Assembly: GCF_026262575.1 (NCBI RefSeq)
Contig: NZ_JAPKFL010000007.1
Span: 1-64,000 of the forward strand
Direction of reading: 5' to 3'
From: Streptomyces marinisediminis
GTDB taxonomy: Bacteria > Actinomycetota > Actinomycetes > Streptomycetales > Streptomycetaceae
Length of the DNA: 64,000 nt
Both the position numbers and the translations under genes were made by a program. The notes under the pieces are model-generated. The model had not been told where the DNA came from and made no database searches. It worked only from the letters and a program-made list of their open reading frames with translations. Numbering within the stretch: position 1 is the first letter of the stretch; each line of letters begins with the position of its first letter. Below are positions 26,045-35,849 of this stretch, in pieces.

Positions 26045-27388
26045 GTGTCCCAGCAGCCCACCCCGTCCAGGCGCCCCGTCCGACCCGCCGAGCCCGGGCA
26101 GCCGAAGAACGTCTTCGTCATCGGCCTGGACGACGAGAACACCGAGACACTGCGGGACGTGCCCCACGCCGAGGAGTACACCTTCCACCCGCTCCTGGGC
26201 CACGACGAGCTCCAGCACGGCGCGGTCGACTTCGAGGAGCTGCTCGACCGGGCGCAGCGGCGCCTGGACGCCTTCGACGGCAGCATCGACGCCATCGTCG
26301 GCTACTGGGACTTCCCCGCCTCCGTGCTCGTGCCGCTCCTGAGCGCCCGCTACGGCACGCGCAGTACCAGCCTGGAGTCGGTCGTCCGGTGCGAGCACAA
26401 GTACTGGAGCCGGCTGGAGCAGCGGAAGGTGACCGACGCGGTGCCCCACTTCGGCCTGGTGGACCTGGACGCCGACGACCCGCGTCCGCCCGAGGGCGTC
26501 CGCTACCCCATGTGGCTCAAGCCGGTGAAGTCCTTCTCCTCGGAGCTGGCCTTCGGGGTGAAGGACGACGAGGAGTTCCGCGCGGCCGTCGCCGAGATCC
26601 GCGAGGGCATCTCGCGCATCGGCGGGCCGTTCGACACGCTGATGCGGCGCATGGAGCTGCCGCCGGAGATCGCCGAGGTGGGCGGCGCCGCCTGTCTGGC
26701 CGAGGAGGCGCTCAGCGGCGAGCAGTACGCCGTCGAGGGGTACGTGCACAACGGCGAGGTCACCGTCTACGGGGCGCTGGACTCGATCGACTACGCCGAC
26801 AGCCCCTGCTTCCTGCGCCACCAGTACCCCTCCGCGCTCCCGGAGTCCGTCACCGCCCGGATGGCGGACGTCTCCGAGCGGGTCATGCGCCAGCTCGGCA
26901 TGGACGACGCCACGTTCTCCATCGAGTTCTTCTACGACGCGCGGACCGACGAGCTGGGCGTGCTGGAGGTCAACCCGCGGCACTCGCAGTCCCACGCGGA
27001 GCTGTTCGAGTACGTCGACGGGGTGTCCAACCACCACTGCATGGTCAGCCTGGCGCTGGGCCGGGACCCGCGCATGCCGGACCACAAGGGCGAGTACGAG
27101 GTGGCCGCCAAGTGGTACCACCGCCGCTTCGCCGACGGAGTGGTGCGCCGCGCCCCCGACCGCGCCGACGTGGAGCGCGTGGAGCGGGACGTCCCCGGGG
27201 TGAAGGTCGAGGTGAAGGTGTCGGAGGGGCAGCGCCTGTCGGAGCTGCCGGAGCAGGACAGCTACAGCTTCGAACTCGCGCACGTCTTCGTCGCGGCCCA
27301 GAGTGAGACGGAGCTGCTGGAGAAGTACGACCGCGTCATCGCGGCGCTGCCGTTCGCGTTCGACGACGTGGCCGCCGAAGCCGCCTGA
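26045..27388 (+). CDS. ATP-grasp family ligase
   Basis: A 447-aa protein. Residues about 20-110 form a pre-ATP-grasp domain; the ATP-grasp core follows, with MWLKPVKSFSSELAF (phosphate-binding Lys), AEEALSGEQYAVEGYV and the Mg-binding FSIEFFYD...LGVLEVNPR. The family joins a carboxylate to an amine or thiol through an acyl phosphate. GTG at 26045 has AAGGAGG 5 bp upstream. It is followed on the same strand by a CocE/NonD hydrolase, suggesting one pathway that makes and processes an amide or ester. No amino-acid specificity can be read from the sequence. Confidence 0.85.
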   Translation: MSQQPTPSRRPVRPAEPGQPKNVFVIGLDDENTETLRDVPHAEEYTFHPLLGHDELQHGAVDFEELLDRAQRRLDAFDGSIDAIVGYWDFPASVLVPLLSARYGTRSTSLESVVRCEHKYWSRLEQRKVTDAVPHFGLVDLDADDPRPPEGVRYPMWLKPVKSFSSELAFGVKDDEEFRAAVAEIREGISRIGGPFDTLMRRMELPPEIAEVGGAACLAEEALSGEQYAVEGYVHNGEVTVYGALDSIDYADSPCFLRHQYPSALPESVTARMADVSERVMRQLGMDDATFSIEFFYDARTDELGVLEVNPRHSQSHAELFEYVDGVSNHHCMVSLALGRDPRMPDHKGEYEVAAKWYHRRFADGVVRRAPDRADVERVERDVPGVKVEVKVSEGQRLSELPEQDSYSFELAHVFVAAQSETELLEKYDRVIAALPFAFDDVAAEAA

Positions 27389-27568
27389 CCCGGACCGCCA
27401 CCGCCCGGCGGCCACCCCACCGCGGCCCCGGCCGACCGCCCCGCACCGTCCGACAACCGCACCACGGCCGCCCGACACCGCACCCCGGCCGCCGACAACC
27501 GCACCGCGACCGCTCCACGACCGCACGACGCCGCACGACACCGACCGCTGGAAGGAGGCCACCCGCCC

Positions 27569-29590
27569 ATGCGTGAGGTGACCAGCCTGCCCTACGACGT
27601 CAGGGAGGAGGAGCACGTCTGGATCCCCGTCTCCGACGGCACCCGCCTGGCCGCCCGCATCTGGCGCCCGGTGTCCTCGGACGGCGACCCGGTGCCCGGT
27701 GTGCTGGAGTACATCCCCTACCGCCAGCGCGACCTGACCTCCGTGCGCGACTCCATCCACCACCCCTACATCGCCGGCCACGGCTACGCCTGCGTCCGCG
27801 TCGACCTGCGCGGCACGGGCGACAGCGAGGGCGTCCTGACCGACGAGTACCTGGAGCAGGAGCAGCGCGACGCCGAGGACGTGCTGGCCTGGCTGGCCGA
27901 GCAGCCCTGGTGCGACGGGCGCAACGGCATGATGGGCATCTCCTGGGGCGCGTTCGCGGCGCTGCAGGTCGCCGCCCGGCGCCCGGCGAGCCTGCGGGCG
28001 GTCGTGCTGTCGTCGTTCACCGACGACCGCTACTCCGACGACATGCACTACATGGGCGGCTGCCTGCTCTCGGACAGTCTGGCCGAGGCGGGGACGATGT
28101 TCGCCCACGCCACCTGCCCACCCGACCCGGCCGTGGTGGGCGAGCGGTGGCGCGAGATGTGGCTGGAGCGGCTGGAGGCGAACGGGCCGTGGGTCGCGGA
28201 GTGGCTGCGCCACCAGCGCCGGGACGACTACTGGAAGCACGCCTCGGTGTGCGACGACTACGACGCCGTGCGGGTGCCGGTGCTGGCGTCCAGCGGCTGG
28301 GCCGACGGCTACTCCAACGCCGTGACCCGGCTGCTGTCGCGCCTGGACGTGCCCCGGCGCGGGCTGATCGGGCCGTGGTCGCACAAGTTCCCCCACCTGG
28401 GCGAGCCGGGCCCGGCGATCGGCTATCTCCAGGAGGTCGTGCGCTGGTGGGACCACTGGCTGAAGGACGCCGACAACGGGGCGATGGACGGGCCGATGCT
28501 GCGGGCCTGGATGCAGGAGAGCGTGCCGCCGTCCACGTCGTACCAGGAGCGGCCCGGGCGCTGGGTGGCCGAGCCGGTATGGCCCTCGCCGCGCGTGGAG
28601 CGCAGGGCGTACCCGTTGAGCGCGCACCACATCGAGGCGCCCGGCACCGAGGTGCCCGACCACCGGCTGCCGGTGCAGTCGCCGCTGTCGGTGGGGCAGT
28701 TCGCGGGCAAGTGGGCCTCCTACAACGCCCCGCCCGACCTCCCCTACGACCAGCGCGAGGAGGACGGCGGCTCCCTGGTCTTCGACAGCGCGCCGCTGAC
28801 CGAGCGCCTGGAGATCCTGGGCGCGCCGACCGTGGAGCTGGAGCTGTCGGTCAGCGAGCCGGTGGCCATGGTCGCCGCCCGCCTCTCCGACATCGCCCCC
28901 GACGGCAAGGCCACCCGCGTCACCTACGGCCTGCTGAACCTGACCCGGGCCGACGGCGGCGAGGCGCCCGCCCCGCTCGTGCCGGGCGAGCGCTACCGGG
29001 CCACCGTCGAGCTCAACGGAGTCGCCCAGGCGTTCCCGCCGGGTCACCGGCTGCGCCTGTCGCTGTCCACCTCGTACTGGCCGCTGGCGTGGCCGCCGCC
29101 GAAGCCGGTGATGCTGGACGTGCACACCGGGTCCAGCACGCTGACCCTCCCGGTGCGCCCGGCCTCCGGGGACGAGCGGCCCACGGAGCCGTTCGGTGAG
29201 CCGGAGGGCTCCCCGCGCCGGACCACCACCCAGATCCGCACCGGCGAGCACCGCTGGAACGTGATGCGCGACCTGGTGACGTACAACCAGGCGCTGGAGA
29301 TCGTCAAGGACAGCGGCATCGTGCGCTACGACGCCATCGACCTCGACGTCGGCCGCCGCGCCTACGAGCGCTACGACTCGGTCGCCGAGGACTGGGAGTC
29401 GGTGCGGGGCGAGTCGGCCTGGACGATGACCTTCAGCCGCGACGACTGGCACGTGCGCACGGTGACGCGCACGGTGCTGCGCTCCACCGAGAGCGACTTC
29501 CTCCTCCACGCCACCCTGGACGGCTACGAGGCGGGCCAGCGGGTCTTCACCCGCGTCTGGAACGAGAAGATCCCCCGCGACCTGCTCTGA
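27569..29590 (+). CDS. CocE/NonD family hydrolase (X-Pro dipeptidyl-peptidase-like)
   Basis: A 673-aa protein without a signal peptide. The N-terminal alpha/beta hydrolase (about 15-300) has the nucleophile GISWG (Ser125), acid Asp246 (SSGWADGYSN) and His272 (GPWSH). The C-terminal half is the jelly-roll domain of X-Pro dipeptidyl-peptidase/CocE proteins (RLEILGAPTVELELSV, then PGHRLRLSLSTSYWPL). Members cleave peptides or esters. The ATG at 27569 has GGAAGGAGG about 10 bp upstream. The 180-bp gap from the ATP-grasp gene is rich in ACCGC words and shows no terminator, so the two probably form an operon. Confidence 0.88.
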   Translation: MREVTSLPYDVREEEHVWIPVSDGTRLAARIWRPVSSDGDPVPGVLEYIPYRQRDLTSVRDSIHHPYIAGHGYACVRVDLRGTGDSEGVLTDEYLEQEQRDAEDVLAWLAEQPWCDGRNGMMGISWGAFAALQVAARRPASLRAVVLSSFTDDRYSDDMHYMGGCLLSDSLAEAGTMFAHATCPPDPAVVGERWREMWLERLEANGPWVAEWLRHQRRDDYWKHASVCDDYDAVRVPVLASSGWADGYSNAVTRLLSRLDVPRRGLIGPWSHKFPHLGEPGPAIGYLQEVVRWWDHWLKDADNGAMDGPMLRAWMQESVPPSTSYQERPGRWVAEPVWPSPRVERRAYPLSAHHIEAPGTEVPDHRLPVQSPLSVGQFAGKWASYNAPPDLPYDQREEDGGSLVFDSAPLTERLEILGAPTVELELSVSEPVAMVAARLSDIAPDGKATRVTYGLLNLTRADGGEAPAPLVPGERYRATVELNGVAQAFPPGHRLRLSLSTSYWPLAWPPPKPVMLDVHTGSSTLTLPVRPASGDERPTEPFGEPEGSPRRTTTQIRTGEHRWNVMRDLVTYNQALEIVKDSGIVRYDAIDLDVGRRAYERYDSVAEDWESVRGESAWTMTFSRDDWHVRTVTRTVLRSTESDFLLHATLDGYEAGQRVFTRVWNEKIPRDLL

Positions 29591-29651
29591 CCCGCCCGCC
29601 CGCACACCCGCCCGCACACCAGCCGCGCACCCGCCCGGCCCGTGGCCGCCG

Positions 29652-32600
29652 TCACCCCGCGCCCTCGCGCCGGGGGCGCGGTGACCGGTGCAGCGCGCGG
29701 GCGGCGGCCGTGAGCGCGGCGCCCTCGGGGCGACCGACCTCGACGTACCAGTCGCCGAGCTGGGCCAGGTACGCCAGGTCCGGCCCCGAAAGCGTGGCGC
29801 GCAGCCCGCCGTCCCGCTCGGCGCACCGCAGCAGGTTGACCTGCCAGTGGACGGCCAGGCGGCCCAGCAGGTCGCTGACCTCCGCCGGGGTGGCGGCGCA
29901 GGGCAGGCCGAGGTCGGAGCGGACGATCAGGCGCGCGGCACGAGCCCAGGGCGGCGAGCCCCCGGGGGCGTCCCAGCCGTCCTCCGGCGGGCGCAGGCCT
30001 AGGCATCCGGTGACCCAGTTGACGACCTCCGGGCGGCGGCACTCCTTGGTGAGATGCGCCAGGACGGCCGTGTGGTCGACGCCCTTCCCCTCGCCCAGCG
30101 TGCGGGTGATCCGGGCCAGCCAGCCCAGGTGGCGCCAGTGTGCCTCGGGGTCGGGCAGGAAGCGCAGGGCCGACTTGGCCGCGAGGACGTCGGCGGCGGC
30201 CCGCGCGTGCTCCCGCGCCCGTTCCGGGTCGGTCTCCGCGAGGGTGCGCAGCAGCTCCACGCCCCCACGCAGGTCAACGTGGCGCACCGCGTCCACGGGC
30301 AGTTCGGCGGCAACCCGCGCCGCGCTGCCCGGCGGCCCCCACAGGGCGAGGGCCCGCACCAGCCGGGGCGCCGCGGCCAGGTCGCCGGGCAGTCCCCGGG
30401 CGAGGCGGCGCGCGATCTGGTCGGTGTTCAAACTGGCCGCCCACTCTCGGGCGAGCTCCACCCCGGCCGGGCCGCAGGCGGCGAAGCCGCACATCAGGCT
30501 CTGGGCCACGGCGGGCGAGCGGTAGGCGTACGCCTGGGCCTTCCAGGTCCGCCCGAGCCGGTCCAGCACCTCCCCGGGCAGCTCCAGGTGCGCCTCGGCC
30601 ATCATCCGCAGCAGGTTGCCGAGGTGGACGGGAGCGTCGGTGTCCACCAGGTCCAGGACCCGCTTCTCCCAGTGGTCGCTGGCCGCCAGCGCGGCGCCGA
30701 TCGCGGTGCCGCCCTCCTCGTCCACCCTGCGCACGGCGTGCACGAGCTCCACCGCCTGGTCGGCGTGGACGAACTGCCGCTGCACGTAGCGCAGGAGACC
30801 GCCCAGCTCCCGCCGGTCCGCGCGCGCCCGGGCGCTGCGGCGCCGGTGCAGGTCGGCGACGCGCCGGGGGCTCGGCCCGGCCGGCAGCGGCGCGGCGCCG
30901 ACCGGGGCGGGCGCCAGGACCCGGAAGCGTTCCGCCGGCCGGTGCAGCGCGTCCAGCTCGCGCAGGCACTCCACCGCGAAGCCCGGCGCGAGGCCGCGCA
31001 GCAGGTGCAGCGCCTCGCCGAGCAGCCCGGGGTGGTGGATGCCGTACAGGCGGCGGGCCCAGGCCGCGGGGTCGTCGTCCACCTCGCGCACGAGCTGTTC
31101 GGGACTGTGTGTCAGCGGCGCGTCCCGCAGGGCCAGGTCGTAGGCCCGCAGCGCCTTGAGCGCCGGGAGGGCGCCGCCGTCCCTGAGGTCCTCCAGCCAG
31201 TCGTGCCCGGCGAGCTGGTGGATGAACTCCACGTCCCGGGTGCGCCGCAGGGCGCGGGCCAGCTCCAGGTAGTAGGCACGGGCCTCGACGGACTGGCAGT
31301 GCTTCGCGCGGTGCAGCAGCAGCCCGTCCTCCAGGCGGGGGGCCAGCGTCTCCAGGAACCGGGGTCCGACGGCCTCGTGCCGTGCCAGCAGCAGTGCCAG
31401 GCGGGGGGCGTGGTCCTTCTCGTTGTCCCGGGCCTCGTCCGCCACCACCTCGGCGCACCGCTCCAGCAGGGCGCCCAGGGTGTCGGTGGCGACGCCGCCT
31501 TCGGTGAGCCCCGTCATCAGGGCAAGCACCACGCTGCCGCGCATCTCCGTCTCCAGGGCGCGGAAGACGAACGCCTCGAAGCGGGCGCACAACCGCGCTC
31601 CGACGCCGTGCCGGCCGCCCGGCCCCCAGAAGTTCTCCACCGCGGCGACGGCGTGCACGACCACCCCCACGCCCTTGAGGTCGCCCATGGTGTGCACGCA
31701 CGCCACCAGCGCGTCGACGACCGCCTCGTCGACCTCGCCCTCCCCTGAGTACAGGGTCTGGACGAGGGTGGTGACGTCCACTTTGCGCAGGACGTGGAAC
31801 AGGCGCGCCACCTGCCACGGCGTCACCCGCCCCGTGTCCGCGCTCGACACGGTCATGCGCAGCCACTGCGGGATCGTGGAGTGACGCACGATCGCGCGGC
31901 CGGAGCGCACGTCGACGCGTTGCAGGAGCATCAGCCCGCGGGTCACGCCGTCCGGCGGCGCGCCCGGCAGTGCGCGGCTCACCGCCTGCCCCAGCCGCTC
32001 GGGCCGCGCCCGCACGTGGTCGCCGTGGGCGCCGAGCTGGAGGGCGAGCGCGGCCTGGGCGAGCGTCAGGCCGGCGTCGTGGCGCTGGTCGGCGGCGAGC
32101 AGACGGATCAGGCCGGGGGTCTGCGCCAACCGGTCCAGGATCGCGTACCGCTGCTCCGAGCCGTACTTCAGCGCGGCGTCCACCAGGCCGACGGCCGCCT
32201 CGTAGTGGTCCACCAGCCGCGGGTCGCACCGGTGGGTGGCCGCCACGACGAGCGGGAGGACCGCCCGCGCCGTGGGCGCCTCGAAGAAGCGCCCCGCCTC
32301 GTGGACGCACAGCACGCCCTGGGCCGGGTCGCTGCGCCGCAGCACCGGCTTCAGTTCGCGCTCCACGGCGTCGAGCACCTGCCGGTAGTCGGAGCGCACG
32401 TGCCCCGAGACCTGGTCGCGGTGCGCGCGCAGCGCGGCCATGCACGTCGTCGCCTCCCGGGCCGTCAGGGAGCGCCAGCCGTTGACGACGAGGGCGCGTA
32501 CCAGGGTGGCGAAGAGCTCCCGGCGCTGCCCCGGCCGGAAGTGCACCCCGCCGGCCAGCAGCGCGTGCGCCACCAGCGACGGAGGGGCGTCGACGCCGAT

Positions 32601-35081
32601 GTGCCGGGTCAGGGTCTCGCTGACGTACGGCAGCAGCCGCCGGTGCACGGCGGGCTCCGTGGTCGAGGCGGCGGCCAGCACGGCGGTGACGAAGCTCAGC
32701 ACGGTGCGGTCGTAGGCGTGCAGGTGGGGGGCGAGGAGGGCGCGCAGGGCCTCGAACTGGGCGTTGGCCGTCCGCATCCACTCCTGCCCGGTGCGGTCGG
32801 TGAGGGACTCGTCCGTGGCCAGCAGCGCCCGGCACGTCGCGCTGCGCGGGATGTGCCAGCGGCCCGCCCAGTCGCGCTCGGCGCCGGCCCGGTGGAGCTC
32901 GGCCGGCGTGATCCCGGGCAGCAGGGCGCCGGGCACGGCCACCCGCAGCAGTCCGCAGGCCGCGACCGCCCTGATGGGCGCGAGCCGGTCGGGGGCCACC
33001 TGGTCGCGCACCCGCCGCGCGAACGCCCGGCGGATGGCCGCGGCCCGGTCGGCCCCGCTGCCCGCGGTTCCCGTGGCTGGCCCCGTGCCGGGCGGGGCGG
33101 CGGGGTCCCGGGTGGCGGTGGCCGCGAGTGCCACACCGCCCGCCCCCGGCGCGACGGACGCCGGTGGCGCCGCCATGTCCGTCAGCAGGTGCACCAGGAA
33201 CCAGATGTCGTTGTGCGCGGCCTGGCGCGCCACGCCCAGGCGGCCGTCGTCCACCGCCGCCATGCCGTTGAGGTCGACGAACCTGCGGCTGAAGTCGCGC
33301 ACCTCCTCCTGGCGCACGAGGCTGGGCACGGTGGCCACCCGGTCGGTCGTCCACCGCGCGCCGCCGACGTAGAGGCACACGGCGATGAGGGTCGTCTCGG
33401 TGGCCTCCGCCACCGTGGGGAGCACGGCGTCGAGATCCGCCCCGCCCTCGTGGGGCAGCAGGTCCTCCAGGATCACCACCGCGCGCTCCCCCGGCGGCAT
33501 CCGGTGGGCGTAGCGCGCGAGCGTGACGACGTGCCGCAGGTCGGCCTCGTCCGGCAACCTGCCCTCGTGCAGCCGCAGCTCGATGACCGGCAGGCCGCGC
33601 TCCCTGCCCCACTCCAACGCGGCCTGCCGCGCCGAGGTCGTCCGCGCCGACGCCCGGCGGCCCCCGACGACGACCGTGGTCGCGCCGCCCGCCAGCCGCT
33701 GGAGGACCTCCTCGGCCGGACGCAGGCGCACCAGCTTGAACCGCTGCCCGGCGACGGTCTCGTCCGTCCCCACGCGGACCACGGACGACGTCTCGTGGCC
33801 CAGCGTGCGCAGGCTCTCCAGCGCCGTGCGCTCCACGGCCTGCGGCCACTCCCGCGGCCACAGCCGGGAGCAGACCTCGCGCAGCGTCCACGTCGGGGAC
33901 AGCGGGAGCAGCCCCAGTCCGTGGTCGGCGGCGGCCCGCGACTTGGCGGCCAGGTCCTCCTCGCCGGGCAGGGCCGTCACCCGGCCGTCCGCGGCGATGC
34001 CGCCGGTGACCAGCGTGTCCCGGACGGGCAGGCCGACCAGGTGCCGGACCACGGCCACGGCCGTCCCCACGCCCGCCGAGGTGTCGTCCACCCGGTAGCC
34101 GGGGGGTATCCCGCGCAGGCCGGTGACGGCGACCTTCTCCCACTGCTCGAGCGCCGCCGCCGGGACGCCGAGGTGACGTGCCAGGCCCAGCGCCGCGCGG
34201 TGGCCCGCGAGGACCCCCTTGCGGAACTTCTCGGTCATCTGCCCCTCGGCGTCACCGTCCGGGCCCGGCCACGGGTCGGCCCGCAGGACCAGCTCCACGA
34301 GGAAGCCATGTCCGGTGGCCGCGTGGACGACGGGGACCAGCACCTCCACGGGGTCCTGGGCGGGCACGGCGGCGGGTCCGCCCGCGTCCTCGGCACCCTG
34401 CGGCGCCTCCGGGCCGCGCGACCCCCGCGGGTCGTCCGGCGCACCGGGTTCGCCCGGCGGGTCGGATTCGCCCGGCGAGCCGGATTCGCCCGGCGAGCCG
34501 GATTCGCCCAGTGGGCCGGACTCGCCCGGCGGGCCGGGCCGTACCGGACGGCCCGAGACGGCGCACGTCTCCCAGTCGTCGAGCAGCATCTCCGGGTGTC
34601 CGTCGTGGTCCAGGCGCGCCGCGACCCGCTCCCACAGCGGGGACGCCCCCCGCAGGCGTGCCTGGAGCAGCCCGATCCCCCCGGGCGGCCCCCCGGCGTC
34701 CGTTCCCGAGGCGTCCGGGGCGGTGGCGTCCGCTCCGCGGTCACCCGGTGCGGCGTCCGCCGGCCGTGGGCCGAGCCAGGCGGGCACCCCGGTCAGGTCG
34801 GCCGTGCCCTCCTCGCGCCAGAGCGTGAGGGCGTCCCAGACCTCGCCGACCGCCCGTGCGACGTTCTCCGGAGCCTCCCGCGCGGCCGCCTCCTCTCCCG
34901 CGGCCCCCGGGTCCGCCGCGCCCCCGGAGGGCGGCGGCAGGGGGGTCGGCTGCTCCCGGCGCCGCTCGCCCTCCTGGGCCCGCCGCACACTGACGTCCAG
35001 CGCGATCAGCGCCGCCTGCAGCCGCAGGGCGTGGCGCCGGTCCCCCGTCCGGCCCCCCGCCGCGGTGGCGTCCCCGTCCAT
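29652..35081 (-). CDS. Giant protein: Lon-type (S16) peptidase domain, degenerate P-loop region, long helical C-terminus
   Basis: An 1809-aa protein. Residues about 245-395 resemble the Lon proteolytic domain: DDTSAGVGTAVAVV with the presumed nucleophile Ser335, TGGIAADGRV, and EEDLAAKSRAA with Lys380. The Ser-Lys distance, 45 residues, is close to the 43 of E. coli Lon. Residues about 465-545 look like a P-loop fold with a degenerate Walker A (VVVGGRRASARTT, no GK) and a Walker B-like strand AVVILEDL. The remaining about 1200 residues are almost entirely helical with no clear motif, perhaps HEAT/ARM- or TPR-like. A collagen-like GES/GSP repeat lies at about 183-212. ATG at 35081 overlaps the stop of the upstream gene (TGATG). 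Presumably a regulated protease or scaffold; function unknown. Confidence 0.75.
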   Translation of the reverse strand: MDGDATAAGGRTGDRRHALRLQAALIALDVSVRRAQEGERRREQPTPLPPPSGGAADPGAAGEEAAAREAPENVARAVGEVWDALTLWREEGTADLTGVPAWLGPRPADAAPGDRGADATAPDASGTDAGGPPGGIGLLQARLRGASPLWERVAARLDHDGHPEMLLDDWETCAVSGRPVRPGPPGESGPLGESGSPGESGSPGESDPPGEPGAPDDPRGSRGPEAPQGAEDAGGPAAVPAQDPVEVLVPVVHAATGHGFLVELVLRADPWPGPDGDAEGQMTEKFRKGVLAGHRAALGLARHLGVPAAALEQWEKVAVTGLRGIPPGYRVDDTSAGVGTAVAVVRHLVGLPVRDTLVTGGIAADGRVTALPGEEDLAAKSRAAADHGLGLLPLSPTWTLREVCSRLWPREWPQAVERTALESLRTLGHETSSVVRVGTDETVAGQRFKLVRLRPAEEVLQRLAGGATTVVVGGRRASARTTSARQAALEWGRERGLPVIELRLHEGRLPDEADLRHVVTLARYAHRMPPGERAVVILEDLLPHEGGADLDAVLPTVAEATETTLIAVCLYVGGARWTTDRVATVPSLVRQEEVRDFSRRFVDLNGMAAVDDGRLGVARQAAHNDIWFLVHLLTDMAAPPASVAPGAGGVALAATATRDPAAPPGTGPATGTAGSGADRAAAIRRAFARRVRDQVAPDRLAPIRAVAACGLLRVAVPGALLPGITPAELHRAGAERDWAGRWHIPRSATCRALLATDESLTDRTGQEWMRTANAQFEALRALLAPHLHAYDRTVLSFVTAVLAAASTTEPAVHRRLLPYVSETLTRHIGVDAPPSLVAHALLAGGVHFRPGQRRELFATLVRALVVNGWRSLTAREATTCMAALRAHRDQVSGHVRSDYRQVLDAVERELKPVLRRSDPAQGVLCVHEAGRFFEAPTARAVLPLVVAATHRCDPRLVDHYEAAVGLVDAALKYGSEQRYAILDRLAQTPGLIRLLAADQRHDAGLTLAQAALALQLGAHGDHVRARPERLGQAVSRALPGAPPDGVTRGLMLLQRVDVRSGRAIVRHSTIPQWLRMTVSSADTGRVTPWQVARLFHVLRKVDVTTLVQTLYSGEGEVDEAVVDALVACVHTMGDLKGVGVVVHAVAAVENFWGPGGRHGVGARLCARFEAFVFRALETEMRGSVVLALMTGLTEGGVATDTLGALLERCAEVVADEARDNEKDHAPRLALLLARHEAVGPRFLETLAPRLEDGLLLHRAKHCQSVEARAYYLELARALRRTRDVEFIHQLAGHDWLEDLRDGGALPALKALRAYDLALRDAPLTHSPEQLVREVDDDPAAWARRLYGIHHPGLLGEALHLLRGLAPGFAVECLRELDALHRPAERFRVLAPAPVGAAPLPAGPSPRRVADLHRRRSARARADRRELGGLLRYVQRQFVHADQAVELVHAVRRVDEEGGTAIGAALAASDHWEKRVLDLVDTDAPVHLGNLLRMMAEAHLELPGEVLDRLGRTWKAQAYAYRSPAVAQSLMCGFAACGPAGVELAREWAASLNTDQIARRLARGLPGDLAAAPRLVRALALWGPPGSAARVAAELPVDAVRHVDLRGGVELLRTLAETDPERAREHARAAADVLAAKSALRFLPDPEAHWRHLGWLARITRTLGEGKGVDHTAVLAHLTKECRRPEVVNWVTGCLGLRPPEDGWDAPGGSPPWARAARLIVRSDLGLPCAATPAEVSDLLGRLAVHWQVNLLRCAERDGGLRATLSGPDLAYLAQLGDWYVEVGRPEGAALTAAARALHRSPRPRREGAG
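34446..34537. repeat. 18-bp in-frame tandem repeat in the Lon-like gene
   Basis: Five copies of an 18-bp unit related to GGATTCGCCCGGCGAGCC (two central copies identical) encode the hexapeptide repeat around GESGSP. It forms a flexible linker before the peptidase domain and is likely length-variable. Confidence 0.8.
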
Positions 35082-35740
35082 CAGCCCTCCTCGCTCAGCG
35101 CGAGCCGGTGCCTGAGCAGGGCGGAGGGCGGCTCGTCGTCGGGGTTGGGCAGGGTGAGCGGCCGCCCGCTGCACGGCAGCGGCTCCATCGTCCCGAGCAC
35201 CACGACCGTGGCGTCGCCGCCGCGCTGCCACAGCCGCAGTTCGCGCACGGCCCGGGCGACCTCGACCATGGCCCCGGCGTCGGCGGCGCGCACACCGGGG
35301 TCGGGCGAGAGCTCGTAGGTCACCCGCCGCGCCCCCTGCGGCTCGTCGCCCGTGGACGCAGCGGCCAGGTCGTACGCCCCGACCGGGACGATGCGGGCGA
35401 TGCGCCGCATGCGCGCTCCGAGCCGGCCGGCCTCGCATACCGCGGGGGCCTCCGGCACCTGACGGTCGGCCAGCCGCTCGGCGACGAGGGCGCCGTGCCC
35501 GGTCAGCCCCGCGTCCTCACCCTCCTCCGCCACCCGCAGCACCTCCAGCACGATCCTGGAGCCGGGGCCCAGGCTCCGCAGCGCCAGTCTCCGCCCCTCG
35601 TCGGACAGGTACGCCAGCCCCGCCAGGAAGCCCACAAGGCGTCGCGGCACCGCCCGGATGGTGTCGTCCAGCTGCGTCTGGTCGCCGGACGGGTGCGGTG
35701 GCCGCCCGGCGGGTGCTCGCCGTTCCTCGGACCATTCCAT
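35081..35740 (-). CDS. Unknown 219-aa protein of the Lon-like operon
   Basis: No family is recognised. The N-terminus is polar; residues about 25-75 are helical (TIRAVPRRLVGFLAGLAYLSDEGRR); a mixed strand/helix part follows with a VTYELSPDPGVRAADAGAMVEVARAV segment and a strand-turn VVVLGTMEPLPCSGRPL. It has no signal peptide or membrane segment. ATG at 35740 has GAGAGGTG just upstream. The stop overlaps the ATG of the giant gene, so the two products are made together, perhaps in fixed ratio. Confidence 0.75.
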   Translation of the reverse strand: MEWSEERRAPAGRPPHPSGDQTQLDDTIRAVPRRLVGFLAGLAYLSDEGRRLALRSLGPGSRIVLEVLRVAEEGEDAGLTGHGALVAERLADRQVPEAPAVCEAGRLGARMRRIARIVPVGAYDLAAASTGDEPQGARRVTYELSPDPGVRAADAGAMVEVARAVRELRLWQRGGDATVVVLGTMEPLPCSGRPLTLPNPDDEPPSALLRHRLALSEEG

Positions 35741-35849
35741 GAAACACCTCTCACTGCCTGCGCGAGTCCGATCCCCCACCGAGGGGGAGACCCTTGCCAA
35801 GTACGCGGCCGACGGCCGCCTGGCCAGCGGTTCGGGCGACCATTTCCGG

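Noticed and set aside
25841..29617. Minus-strand frame of more than 1200 codons over the ATP-grasp and CocE genes
   Set aside because: Low-complexity His/Val/Gly/Arg product opposite two recognisable enzymes; a codon-bias shadow.
29652..35081. Ordinary Lon protease
   Set aside because: No AAA+ Walker A (GK-S/T) or Lon N-domain; the peptidase-like part is followed by a degenerate P-loop region and about 1200 helical residues.
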